A stretch of 64,000 bases of DNA from Ruegeria sp. 6PALISEP08 (GTDB taxonomy: Bacteria > Pseudomonadota > Alphaproteobacteria > Rhodobacterales > Rhodobacteraceae): contig NZ_LGXZ01000002.1 in the NCBI RefSeq assembly GCF_001238295.1, positions 411,068 through 475,067 on the forward strand, in the 5' to 3' direction. Positions 52,296-60,667 of this stretch are shown one piece after another. A model generated the notes under the pieces. That model was not told where the DNA came from and searched no databases. It saw nothing but the letters and a program-made list of their open reading frames with translations. Within the stretch, counting starts at the first letter, position 1, and each line of letters opens with the position of its first letter. Both the position numbers and the translations under genes were made by a program.

Positions 52296-52310
52296 CTACC
52301 ACCCCAGCCA
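52296..52310 (+). repeat. attR core
   Basis: CTACCACCCCAGCCA, an exact copy of the tRNA-Gln 3' end at 35527-35541. There is no tRNA upstream of it here, as expected for the distal end of an integrated element. Confidence 0.85.
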
Positions 52311-52767
52311 GCTCATAAGAACATGGAACAACGACAGGCTCTTGGGTCACCGATACCCGAGAAATGCCCCCGTTTATGCCCCAGTCACCCGAACCACCCG
52401 TTAACAATTATAACGGGTTCTGTGGGGTGCCCCTCCCACTTTACGAGAGGAGCGGGTTAGCGTGTTTTGACCCGAGAGTTTTGCATAGCCACAGGGCTAA
52501 AGCAGACCCCAATCGACCCCGTTCGCCTGCCGATCACGCTCATCCTGAAGGTTATCTCGGCGGTCACCGATGGTCAGATGGCGGGGATTGATACAGCGAC
52601 GGTTATGGCAACGGTGGCGGATTGTCGACGTGGCCATTAAATTCCGCGTCGATTTCCTCAACTAGATGGGGCTCAATCAAGGAAACTCGACGACATTAAT
52701 GCTCTACGCGCCCGTTGCGGATATTGACCCTTGTAGCGCACTCGGCGACTTCCTTAGAAAGTTCTAA
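52311..52767. other. 457-bp intergenic region right of attR
   Basis: It contains an arm-like pair at 52364-52384 and a 7-bp stem hairpin CCCGTTA/TAACGGG at 52397-52417 with loop ACAATTA. A 57-codon frame with TTG start (52467-52640) exists but lacks a placed ribosome site. No other gene is supported. Confidence 0.5.
52364..52384 (+). promoter_or_regulatory. Second arm-site pair, just beyond attR
   Basis: ATGCCCC at 52364-52370 and 52376-52382, again with 12-base period, begins 55 bp (counting from the T) after the attR core. The pair right of attL is likewise at 55 and 67 bp, although the intervening sequences differ. It looks like the left end of a further element. Confidence 0.5.
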
Positions 52768-53745
52768 TTAGGTGGCGTTCAAGATTGGACCGTCCAATAA
52801 TCTTACCAATTCTCCAAAGTATCCTCCGGAACGAGCAGGACGAGTAGGATCAGATGTGATTGCTACGGCTAGGTTTCGGTCAGTATGAGCAGCTAAAATT
52901 TGCCCTCCGTACCCACGCGCCAAAGCATAACCCGAAGGGGTCAGAAACCAACCATACCCATAGTCTAACCCAGAGAAAGCCGAGCGGCCATATGGCTTGG
53001 TCGATTCCAAGAACCAGCTTTCAGGAATAATTTGCCTATCAGCAAAGGCCCCGCGGTCCCGAAGCAACACCGCGATCTTCAACATCGACTTTGGAGTAAT
53101 CGCCATCTCATTGCCTCCTAGGTAGTAACCCTGTGGATCTCTCGTCCAAGCAGGTATCTCAATACCAAGAGGTACTCCCAGCCTCTCACGCGTGAGCGTC
53201 AAAAGACTTTGGCCGGCAGCCTCGGTCAACGCTGCACCAAGAACATGAGTTGATCCAGTGGAATAGAGCATCTGTTGTCCTGGCTCAGCAACCATCGGCC
53301 GTGTCAATACATCCGCGACCCAGTTAGGAGAGCTGATCCATTCCCCGTAGTTACTGCCAGAGGTTCTTTCGAGACCGGCTCGCAGCGTCACCAGGTCCTC
53401 CATGGTTATACTTTCGGAGCCGGGTGTAGCATTAGAAGGCAAGAGCTGCGGTGCGACCTCCCGCAGGGTGGCGTCTAAAGATGGGATTTCCTGCCGACCG
53501 ACCGCCGTCCCAAGCAACAGAGCCACAATGCTTTTCGAACAGGACTTTATGTTAGCTGGCCTGTCTAGGCCTGCACCCTGTTGAGTCTTAGCGAAAATGA
53601 CGTCATCTCCGCGTTGAATTTGAAGTGAATGCAACGGCTGCAGACCGCTTATCACATTATTCAGCGCTACCGTTTGTCCCCGCGCTATGTATGGAGCAGC
53701 CATTGCGGTTGCGGTTAACAACATGAACTTTCGACGTGTGGTCAT
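52768..53745 (-). CDS. Exported serine hydrolase (beta-lactamase/class C family)
   Basis: A 325-residue serine hydrolase with an N-terminal signal (Tat-like TTRRKFMLLTATAMA, cleavage after ARG). The SxxK active site is in NIKSCSKSIVALLLG; YSTGSTHVLG supplies the Tyr position, and YGYGWFLT is typical of the C-terminal part. Relatives include esterases, D-aminopeptidases and penicillin-binding proteins, so lactamase activity is not implied. It is divergent from the transpeptidase-like gene at 53949. Confidence 0.85.
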   Translation of the reverse strand: MTTRRKFMLLTATAMAAPYIARGQTVALNNVISGLQPLHSLQIQRGDDVIFAKTQQGAGLDRPANIKSCSKSIVALLLGTAVGRQEIPSLDATLREVAPQLLPSNATPGSESITMEDLVTLRAGLERTSGSNYGEWISSPNWVADVLTRPMVAEPGQQMLYSTGSTHVLGAALTEAAGQSLLTLTRERLGVPLGIEIPAWTRDPQGYYLGGNEMAITPKSMLKIAVLLRDRGAFADRQIIPESWFLESTKPYGRSAFSGLDYGYGWFLTPSGYALARGYGGQILAAHTDRNLAVAITSDPTRPARSGGYFGELVRLLDGPILNAT

Positions 53746-53948
53746 AGCATTTATTTGGAAGCTAAACTCTGAATGTCCAGAATTCTACGCAACATCGCAG
53801 CCCAATTGGCAAAAATGTTCGCTCCCCCAAAAAACGTAGTGTGGGATTTGTGGCAACACGAAGCTTTGTTGGTACACTTGGCTGGCGTCGTCAAGTGCAA
53901 GAACTGTGTTAGACTGGCCCGGAGGACATTCTAGCAGGAGATATCCAG

Positions 53949-54929
53949 TTGCTACCGAATTCACTCCGTCTCGCACTCACTGCCACTACAATTGCCATCT
54001 CGGCGGGCGCCCTCCCAGACCGCGTCGAAGCGACATCGCAAGATGTCCCAGTGTGGTTACAAAAACACGTGGGTACGGGCGACGGCCAAATCGCGCCGAT
54101 CGTTTTGAACAGGGCGCGAGCGCTTTACATAGAGAAAGTACGACGAGGCGAAGTAAGGAACCCCTGCTACCTTGCCAAGGATGCAACCCGCCCCAGCACT
54201 GCAAGAAACGGCAATCCCGCGAAGCGGTTTTACGTCATCTGCGAGTCACAAAATTCCTTCCGAGCGGTTTCGTCCGGCTATGGAAATGGCCGAAAACTAA
54301 AGAGCGCCAATTTTTCGAATGGTCGGCAATGCGCGAAGAACTTCAGCAATGCAGAAGGATCTAAACTTACCGCCGGAGGTGCCTATGTGACGGCTGAAAC
54401 CCGCACGTCCTTCAAAGGTTATTACAGTCATTCCGGCAAAACGCAGCCGTTCTACCGCACCTTTCTTTTGTTTGATGGGGAAGGAGAAACGAGCAATGCT
54501 CGGGAGCGCGCCATTGGAGGCCATCCCGCTGTTTTCCTAAAGTGGCAATGTAGGTTCAAAAATCCTCGAAGCACTCATGCAGACAACGACGGCTATGTCC
54601 CCTACGGAAAACTTGTGAACTACACTGGTGGTCGTAGCAATGGTTGCACAACCTGGTCACAGTCTGCCTCAAAAGAGATATTGGCGCTTGTGGAAGGGAA
54701 TCCGACGACCCTGTATATCTACCCGGAATCCAAGGATATCAATGCTGTCGCTAAGGCTGTGAAAAAGGGGAAATCACTATCGCGAGCAGGAGTTTATTGG
54801 AACGCAGCTTGCTTGCAAGCAATAGGCGCACCAAAGTTCTGGCCCAAAAGTAGCCTCCAACCGATCATAAATAGTTGGAGAGCTTCCTTGCCTAAACAAC
54901 GGCCACTAGAATTGCCTATCTGCAACTAG
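53949..54929 (+). CDS. Murein L,D-transpeptidase catalytic domain family protein (YkuD_2 type)
   Basis: A 326-residue exported protein. It starts at a TTG with AGGAGA seven bases upstream and has a signal-like LRLALTATTIAISAGA. The catalytic region includes FLLFDGEGETSNARERAIGGHP (histidine) and GGRSNGCTTW with the active cysteine in SNGC, the usual YkuD HX(n)SXGC pattern. It may form L,D-cross-links in peptidoglycan or act as a carboxypeptidase. Together with the divergent serine hydrolase it suggests cell-wall modification. Confidence 0.8.
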   Translation: MLPNSLRLALTATTIAISAGALPDRVEATSQDVPVWLQKHVGTGDGQIAPIVLNRARALYIEKVRRGEVRNPCYLAKDATRPSTARNGNPAKRFYVICESQNSFRAVSSGYGNGRKLKSANFSNGRQCAKNFSNAEGSKLTAGGAYVTAETRTSFKGYYSHSGKTQPFYRTFLLFDGEGETSNARERAIGGHPAVFLKWQCRFKNPRSTHADNDGYVPYGKLVNYTGGRSNGCTTWSQSASKEILALVEGNPTTLYIYPESKDINAVAKAVKKGKSLSRAGVYWNAACLQAIGAPKFWPKSSLQPIINSWRASLPKQRPLELPICN

Positions 54930-55319
54930 TTGAAACAGCGCGGGACAACTTAAGAGCACGCTGCCCTTCAAGCATTTCTGCTTTGTGCTAGTAGCAGCCG
55001 TCGGCTGCACTGGGATTGAACGAACGCTTTGCCGCTTTCCGAAGAATCCAATCAAATGTGACAGTCGCATAAAGCGCAGCATTTGCCTCTTTGGGTTCGA
55101 CGCTGTCGTTCGCAGCACTTGGCGTGAACTACTGCTGAGCGAATTACCAAATGGATACGTAATTATATGCCTGTGCCTCAATTTCAGTGCTATCCACGTC
55201 AACCTTTTAGTGATACCGCGCAGCTTATTCCTGACAATTTTCGCATCTTTGTGCATGATGAAAAAAAGGCAGACTGTTTTTGTCTTCCGGGAAGAGCTTG
55301 AATTATCAAGAGGCGTGCT
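54930..55319. other. 390-bp AT-richer intergenic region
   Basis: Contains a partial dispersed repeat at 55085-55117 (CTTTGGGTTCGACGCTGTCG) and probably the promoter of the symporter gene. No gene supported. Confidence 0.45.
55085..55117 (+). repeat. Dispersed extragenic repeat, partial copy
   Basis: GCCTCTTTGGGTTCGACGCT then GTCGTTCGCAGCA matches the first half of the copy at 57983-58060 with several substitutions. Confidence 0.45.
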
Positions 55320-56759
55320 ATGGAAGCATTGGTTAATGGCATAAACACGGTTCTTTGGAACTACGTACTAATTTACGGACTTCTTGGAACCGGTATCTTT
55401 TTTACAATTCGTCTTGGCGCACTTCAGTTTCTTCATTTTGGGGAAATGGTGCGTGTACTCACTTCTGCTAAGAGCACGGACAAAAGAGGTATTACTCCTT
55501 TTCAAGCGCTGTCGGTAAGCTTGGCCTCCCGGGTTGGGACCGGAAACCTGGCTGGCGTAGCCGTAGCTCTGACCTTAGGAGGTCCAGGTGCCATCTTTTG
55601 GATGTGGATCGTGGCATTGGTTGGAATGGCCACTGCATATTCTGAAAGCACTTTGGCCCAACTCTATAAAGTCACATCTTCCAACGGAAGGTTCAGAGGA
55701 GGCCCAGCGTTCTACATGGCCAACGCCTTGAATGCTCCTTGGGCTGGAGTCATTTTTTCGATTTGCCTGATTGTCAGCTTTGGTTTGGTTTTTGTCGCGG
55801 TCCAATCCAACTCGATCGCTGAAGCTTTCGAGGGCGCGTTCGGGTTGAACAAATTGGTCGTTGGCATAGCGCTAGCTGCAGCCGCAGCGGTGGTAATTTT
55901 CGGTGGAATAAGAACCATCGCAAAGTTTGCGGAGATTGTCGTGCCGCTCATGGCGGGTCTTTACCTCTTGCTTGCCTGCGTTGTCGTAGTCCTGAACATT
56001 TCCGAAGTGCCAACTATGTTGTGGTCGATTGTTGCAGGGGCATTTGGCCTCCAGGAAGCTGCCGGAGGCGTGGCAGGAGGCGTCATGGCTGCTGCACTTA
56101 ACGGTATCAAACGAGGGCTTTTCTCAAACGAAGCGGGCATGGGCTCAGCACCGAACATTGCAGCGGTTGCCACACCTGATCCCCACCACCCTTCCAGTCA
56201 AGGTTTCGTCCAGGCATTTGGATGTTTTGTGGATACGATATTGGTCGCAACCGCCACTGCACTTCTAATTCTTCTGTCGGGCGCAATCGAAATTGATGGG
56301 CCCACCGGAATGCGACTTACTCAAGACGCGGCTGCGGTCCATCTTGGAGAAATTGGCCGCCACTTTATCGCAATTGCTATCGTCTTTTTTGGTTTCACAT
56401 CCATCCTTGGGAATTACTCGTATGCCGAAAACGCGATGACGTTCCTAAAATTGGAAGGGAGAGTGCCGATTTACATCTTGCGATTTGGCTGCCTTGCAAT
56501 GGTTGTCTGGGGCGCGGTGCAAGCCGTTGCCACAGTGTTCAATTTCGCAGATGCGGCCATGGGAATAATGGCGACCATCAATTTGGTGGCAATAGTACTG
56601 CTGTCTGGCACCGTCTACAAACTAACGGTGGATTATTTCTCGCAACGCCGACAGAACCTTGAACCTCGCTTTGTCGCAAGCAAATTTCCCGAGCTGGGTA
56701 AGGGTGTAGATCACACTGTCTGGACGGAGGAGATCCATGCCGATGCTCGAAATCACTGA
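55320..56759 (+). CDS. Alanine/glycine:cation symporter (AGCS family)
   Basis: Sodium- or proton-driven amino-acid importer of 479 residues with about ten membrane segments. The family signature ALSVSLASRVGTGNLAGVAVALTLGGPG lies near residues 64-91, with SNEAGMGSAPN near 270. The gene overlaps the glutaminase by 23 bases, so transport and hydrolysis are coupled. Substrate is probably alanine, glycine or glutamine; the glutaminase favours glutamine. Confidence 0.9.
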   Translation: MEALVNGINTVLWNYVLIYGLLGTGIFFTIRLGALQFLHFGEMVRVLTSAKSTDKRGITPFQALSVSLASRVGTGNLAGVAVALTLGGPGAIFWMWIVALVGMATAYSESTLAQLYKVTSSNGRFRGGPAFYMANALNAPWAGVIFSICLIVSFGLVFVAVQSNSIAEAFEGAFGLNKLVVGIALAAAAAVVIFGGIRTIAKFAEIVVPLMAGLYLLLACVVVVLNISEVPTMLWSIVAGAFGLQEAAGGVAGGVMAAALNGIKRGLFSNEAGMGSAPNIAAVATPDPHHPSSQGFVQAFGCFVDTILVATATALLILLSGAIEIDGPTGMRLTQDAAAVHLGEIGRHFIAIAIVFFGFTSILGNYSYAENAMTFLKLEGRVPIYILRFGCLAMVVWGAVQAVATVFNFADAAMGIMATINLVAIVLLSGTVYKLTVDYFSQRRQNLEPRFVASKFPELGKGVDHTVWTEEIHADARNH

Positions 56760-57696
56760 GAACGAAAGGCTTCAGGAGGTCTTGGACGATATCGCAGATC
56801 GCATTGCCGGCATGTCCGAGAGGGGGAAAGTGGCGCAATATATTCCGGAACTCGCCACAGTTGATCTGAACCAATTCGGTATTGCCATTGCACCAATCAA
56901 CGGCCCGCTAATTTCCGCTGGGGACGCGGGTACGCTATTCTCAATTCAGAGCATCTCAAAAGTGTTCTCGCTCACATTCGCGCTGCAACAGGTTGGTGCC
57001 ACTTTGTGGCAAAGAGTCGGCCGGGAGCCTTCCGGGGATCCATTCAATTCAATCGTTCAGCTTGAACACGAACGCGGAATCCCAAGGAACCCGTTTATCA
57101 ACCCCGGTGCGATCATAGTGGCCGATGTTCTACTCGAAGACCGTTCTTCTGATGAAGCAGTCAACGACCTTTTGGCATTGTGCCGAAAGCTTTCGCAGGA
57201 CAACTCGATCGAGGTCGATGCGTCAGTTGCAGAGTCTGAAATGCGAACTGGGTCCAGAAACCGCGCTCTTGCGCATTTCATGCAGGCGGAAGGCAACCTA
57301 AAGGCACCCGTAGAAGATGTTCTGTCTATGTACTTTCGCCAGTGTAGCATCGCCATGACTTGTGAACAGTTAGCATTAGCAGGTCGATTTCTTGCCGCGG
57401 CGGGTCAAAATCCGGCCACCGAGGCCACAGTATTGTCCGCACAGCGAGCCAGAAGAGTAACCGCACTTATGATGATGTGTGGTTCTTACGATGCCTCGGG
57501 AGAGTTCGCCTTCCGTGTTGGCCTTCCAGCGAAAAGCGGTGTTGGTGGCGGAATCTTGTGCATTGTACCTGGTATCGCATCTGTAGTCGCCTGGAGCCCC
57601 GGGCTCGACCCAAAGGGCAATTCCCATTTGGCATCCATCGCATTTCAGGAGTTAGTTCGTGCAACAGGCTGGTCTATCTTCGGGCCGAGTGCATAA
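56737..57696 (+). CDS. glsA: Glutaminase
   Basis: Converts glutamine to glutamate and ammonia, 319 residues. The beta-lactamase-like glutaminase fold is clear: FGIAIAPINGPLISAGDAGTLFSIQSISKVF (catalytic Ser-x-x-Lys at SISK), GDPFNSIVQLE, PRNPFINPGAI, ESEMRTGSRNRALAHFM and AKSGVGGGILCIVPG. GGAGG is 6 nt upstream of the ATG. Overlap with the symporter argues for one transcript that imports and deamidates glutamine, supplying glutamate. Confidence 0.93.
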   Translation: MPMLEITENERLQEVLDDIADRIAGMSERGKVAQYIPELATVDLNQFGIAIAPINGPLISAGDAGTLFSIQSISKVFSLTFALQQVGATLWQRVGREPSGDPFNSIVQLEHERGIPRNPFINPGAIIVADVLLEDRSSDEAVNDLLALCRKLSQDNSIEVDASVAESEMRTGSRNRALAHFMQAEGNLKAPVEDVLSMYFRQCSIAMTCEQLALAGRFLAAAGQNPATEATVLSAQRARRVTALMMMCGSYDASGEFAFRVGLPAKSGVGGGILCIVPGIASVVAWSPGLDPKGNSHLASIAFQELVRATGWSIFGPSA

Positions 57697-58166
57697 CAGG
57701 GATTGGGTGACCTGCGTTAAAAGGAAATGAATTCCGCTTCTATGACTGACGGGTAACACGTGGAGAGCGAAACGTGTCTCCCAATTTCCCAGTTCCACCT
57801 ACAGTGTTTATTCGCGGAAAAGTTTTGCAAGGCGATTACCCAAACCAAACTTAGGAGCGAAATACGCCACGTTTGAGCGGCTAGGATTTTGGCCGGCGGT
57901 AATGCTAAACCATTGAATAGGAATCGTTGAAACGAGCCTCAGATAAGGTGGCTTCTGTAAGCGGGGCGTCCTGTCCAAAACCGAAAGACCGCTTTGGGCT
58001 CGATGGAGTCGTTCGCTGCGCAGAGCATCAGTGACCGCTGCGCGGACAAAACGGCAATTTCACCGCCGTTTGAACCATCGCAAAGTCTTTTCACAGCATC
58101 AACTTATACCGATCCGCAGTTTGCACCCCAAGTCTCATCTGCTCTTCAGGTTCCGTGTCACAATAC
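57697..58166. other. 470-bp intergenic region
   Basis: Lies between the glutaminase and the convergent TPP enzyme gene. It contains a full copy of the dispersed repeat at 57983-58060. No gene supported. Confidence 0.5.
57983..58060 (+). repeat. Dispersed extragenic repeat
   Basis: GAAAGACCGCTTTGGGCTCG then GTCGTTCGCTGCGCAG and TGACCGCTGCGCGGACAAAA. Similar order of blocks occurs at 59951 and 62608, always between genes. Confidence 0.6.
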
Positions 58167-59726
58167 TCATGCCGGCGGGGGACACACAACTTCGATCAGA
58201 GATGGCCCGTCGCTGGAGAGACCGGCAGAGAGCGCCTTCGCAAAGCTGTCCATGTCATCTGCGCGTGTCCCAGAAACACCGTGGCCTTTCGCCAGAGATA
58301 CCCAGTCCAGTGTCGGGCTCTCCACGTCAAACATAGCCTGAGCATTCTGACCATAGCTCGCTACACCGACATTTGTGAGTTCATCGCGCAGAATTTGATA
58401 GCCGCGGTTTGCAAACACAATAACGGTCACGTCGAGATTTTCCCGTGCCATAGTCCACAGAGATTGTAGCGTGTACATGGCCGAACCATCCCCAGTCAGG
58501 GCAATAACTTGTCGGTCCGGGCACGCGATGGCCGCACCCGTTGCGCAAGGCAAACATAGCCCAATCGCTCCGCCGGTGCCAGCGAGTAGATCATGCGGTC
58601 GAGCGGTGGCTGTCGGTGGAATGACGTGAAACCCGGACGTCACGGCCTCATTACAGATGATCGCGTTTTCCGGGATCAGTGCTGCCAACGCCAAACCAAC
58701 TTTTTCGAGGGTCAATTGCCCGCTGGGAATGTCCGGCAGATCGAGCGGATGGGTTTCTGCCACCGTTTTGCTTGTGCCCCCGACCGCGTCGGCGAGCGAT
58801 TGCAGCGTCCACTCGATATCATCTGTGGGCGTACACAAGTCGGTAATGGGGCAATACGGAGGTTCAGGTACGCTTGGTTTCCCGGGATAGGCAAAAAAGG
58901 CGACTGGCCTGTCTGTGCCAAGCAGAGTGATCGAAGACGTTGCATCAAGCTGAGCGATCTTGGGCGATATCGGATAGACCAGTTGGTCTAGCTTTGCTGT
59001 TCCTGCGCCTTTGGAAATGCGCGGTATCAGAGTATCGGCCAACAACCGGCACCCCGTCGCGGCGGCAATTTGTCCGGCTAGTTCACGCTGCGGTCCAAAC
59101 AGGGCTGATCCGCCAATCATCAGCGCGGCGTTCGGCGTCACAAGACGGGCTGCCGCGGCCTCTATCTCGCCTATTGACGGTCGATGGAGTCTTTCTCTGT
59201 TGTCCAAACGGTTTGCCGCTGCGTTCGCTTCGTTCCAAGCTGTGTCGGCAGGCAGGACAAGGGTCGCGATCTGGCCGTTTTGCGCGCGGGCTGCTTGAAC
59301 CCCTGCCGCTCCATCCGTAGCTACATCGGTGGCATTGAATGACACTCGCGTCCAATGACTGACCGCTTGGCTGATACCGAGGATGTCTCCCTTCAAAGGG
59401 CTTTCGTGCCGGAGGTGATGCGTTGCGTGATCACCCACGATGTTCACGATCCCGGACCCTGCTTTCCTTGCATTGTGCAGATTGGCAAATGCGTTGCCAA
59501 AGCCAGGCGCAAGATGCAGCAGCGTGCCGGCAACATCACGTTTCATGCGAAAATACCCATCCGCCGCACCCGTCGTTCCTCCTTCGAACAGGCAAAGAAT
59601 GCAATTCATCTCCTGGTGTTCATCCAAGGCAGCGACAAAGTGCATTTCCGAGGTGCCGGGATTTGCGAAGACAGTATCCACGCCATTGTTCAACAGGGTT
59701 TTTACGAGTGATTGAGCGCCGTTCAT
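58167..59726 (-). CDS. Thiamine-diphosphate-dependent enzyme, acetolactate-synthase-like
   Basis: A 519-residue three-domain TPP enzyme. The N-terminal PYR domain begins ANPGTSEMHFVAALDE with the catalytic glutamate in CLFEGGTTGAADGY near 49; a central Rossmann domain is GGSALFGPQRELAGQI; the C-terminal PP domain has GDGSAMYTLQSLWTMARE and the downstream ANRGY forming the GDG...N motif. It is annotated in relatives as acetolactate synthase large subunit or benzoylformate decarboxylase; no small subunit is adjacent, so a 2-oxo-acid decarboxylase or carboligase of unknown substrate is as likely. Confidence 0.85.
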   Translation of the reverse strand: MNGAQSLVKTLLNNGVDTVFANPGTSEMHFVAALDEHQEMNCILCLFEGGTTGAADGYFRMKRDVAGTLLHLAPGFGNAFANLHNARKAGSGIVNIVGDHATHHLRHESPLKGDILGISQAVSHWTRVSFNATDVATDGAAGVQAARAQNGQIATLVLPADTAWNEANAAANRLDNRERLHRPSIGEIEAAAARLVTPNAALMIGGSALFGPQRELAGQIAAATGCRLLADTLIPRISKGAGTAKLDQLVYPISPKIAQLDATSSITLLGTDRPVAFFAYPGKPSVPEPPYCPITDLCTPTDDIEWTLQSLADAVGGTSKTVAETHPLDLPDIPSGQLTLEKVGLALAALIPENAIICNEAVTSGFHVIPPTATARPHDLLAGTGGAIGLCLPCATGAAIACPDRQVIALTGDGSAMYTLQSLWTMARENLDVTVIVFANRGYQILRDELTNVGVASYGQNAQAMFDVESPTLDWVSLAKGHGVSGTRADDMDSFAKALSAGLSSDGPSLIEVVCPPPA

Positions 59727-60182
59727 TTTTTCCTTAGCCTGATTTCAAGCGATCATTTGATTGCAATGCTTGCACGAAAAGGCTTTCGTTCTAAACATGT
59801 TTTCCTCTCGGCACGACACTTCGCCAAGAAAGGTACCACAGCCGTTCGCGACGTGGAGCAGTCTCCGGACTTCAGGCCATTCCTTTTGGCGGAGCCAGAA
59901 CTTGGAGCGAAAGTATTCGTACTTGAGGTGAGATGGGCACGGCGCGAGCACGTCCGCTTCGGGCTCGAAGTGGACATTCGCTGCGCCAGGCACGAATGAC
60001 TGCTCTGCGGACTAAGCCGCCACTCGCCGCACCGTCCACTAAAAAGCGCTCCGCGAACTTTGCGGACCCTGGAACAGCCTTTGACACAACAATTTGGAAC
60101 GCCGCAGTTAACCGCGTACACACCAGCATTGATTTCGAAAAGGTCCCAATGCCATCATCTTCTAAAAGTAGGAGGGGATTAG
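59727..60182. other. 456-bp intergenic region
   Basis: Divergent start region of the TPP enzyme and the cupin gene. A full dispersed repeat copy occupies 59951-60020. No gene supported. Confidence 0.5.
59951..60020 (+). repeat. Dispersed extragenic repeat
   Basis: GTCCGCTTCGGGCTCGAAGT, then GGACATTCGCTGCGCCAGG and TGACTGCTCTGCGGACTAAG, aligned with the copies at 57983 and 62608. Confidence 0.6.
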
Positions 60183-60596
60183 ATGTGGAAACCAATCATA
60201 TTTGCTTTTTTGATTGTCGTGACTGGTGCCGCAGCGGCTATGTCGCACGATGTGCGGGATCCAGCGACTTTGCAAAAACCGCTTATTCAGGACTTGCTAA
60301 CCGAGTCGCTCAAAAGCACTGAGGGCTTGGAGGTTGTCGTGAGCCATGTTGCCCTACCACCAAACCTCACTTTACCAATGCATTGGCATCCCGGTGAAGA
60401 ATTTGCCTACATTCTGCAGGGCAGCGTCACCCTCATCCTAGACGGCGAAGGCGAACAAGAAGCTTTTTCAGGTGACGTAGGCGTCGTTCCGTTGAAAAAA
60501 GTGCACACCGCTCGCTCAGGGGACGAAGGGGCAACCATTTTGGTGTTCCGTGTCCATGAGGAGGGCCAGCCAGGCAGAGTTTTGGTCAGCGACTGA
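60183..60596 (+). CDS. Exported single-domain cupin protein
   Basis: A 137-residue small beta-barrel protein with a Sec signal (IIFAFLIVVTGAAAA). Cupin motif 1 is MHWHPGEEFAYILQGSVTLI with the metal-binding His-x-His and Glu, and motif 2 is VGVVPLKKVHTARSG. It should bind a divalent metal in the periplasm. Role (oxygenase, isomerase or sensor) unknown. TAGGAGG is seen 10 nt upstream. Confidence 0.85.
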   Translation: MWKPIIFAFLIVVTGAAAAMSHDVRDPATLQKPLIQDLLTESLKSTEGLEVVVSHVALPPNLTLPMHWHPGEEFAYILQGSVTLILDGEGEQEAFSGDVGVVPLKKVHTARSGDEGATILVFRVHEEGQPGRVLVSD

Positions 60597-60667
60597 TTTT
60601 CAAGACAAAGGCGAAATATCCTTTACCGAATGCATGGTTGTCGGAACCGGGGGGGTGCCCTTTGCCT

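Larger units (their letters stand above)
35527..52310. mobile_element. Integrated phage-satellite-like element in tRNA-Gln
   Basis: The 16.8 kb segment is bounded by a 15-bp direct repeat of the tRNA-Gln 3' end, with integrase-arm-like TGCCCC pairs inside each end and a P4-type tyrosine integrase at the right border. Phage-type genes are an AlpA regulator, a family A DNA polymerase and a terminase operon; no capsid, portal, protease, tail or lysis gene is recognisable. Two cargo blocks interrupt the phage modules: 39045-43290 (cysteine-repeat protein, DUF1611 protein, racemase) and 47064-50174 (two exported hydrolases). A transposase remnant at 50305-50451 marks past rearrangement. It could be a packaging-capable satellite or a degraded prophage. 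Confidence 0.85.

Noticed and set aside
35527..52310. CRISPR array or toxin-antitoxin pair inside the element
   Set aside because: No regularly spaced repeats with unique spacers were seen, and none of the small genes matched a toxin or antitoxin pattern I recognise.
52467..52640. 57-codon open frame with TTG start right of attR
   Set aside because: The reading looks protein-like (LPITLILKVISAVTDGQ), but the nearest purine-rich site is too far from the start and no homologue is recognised.
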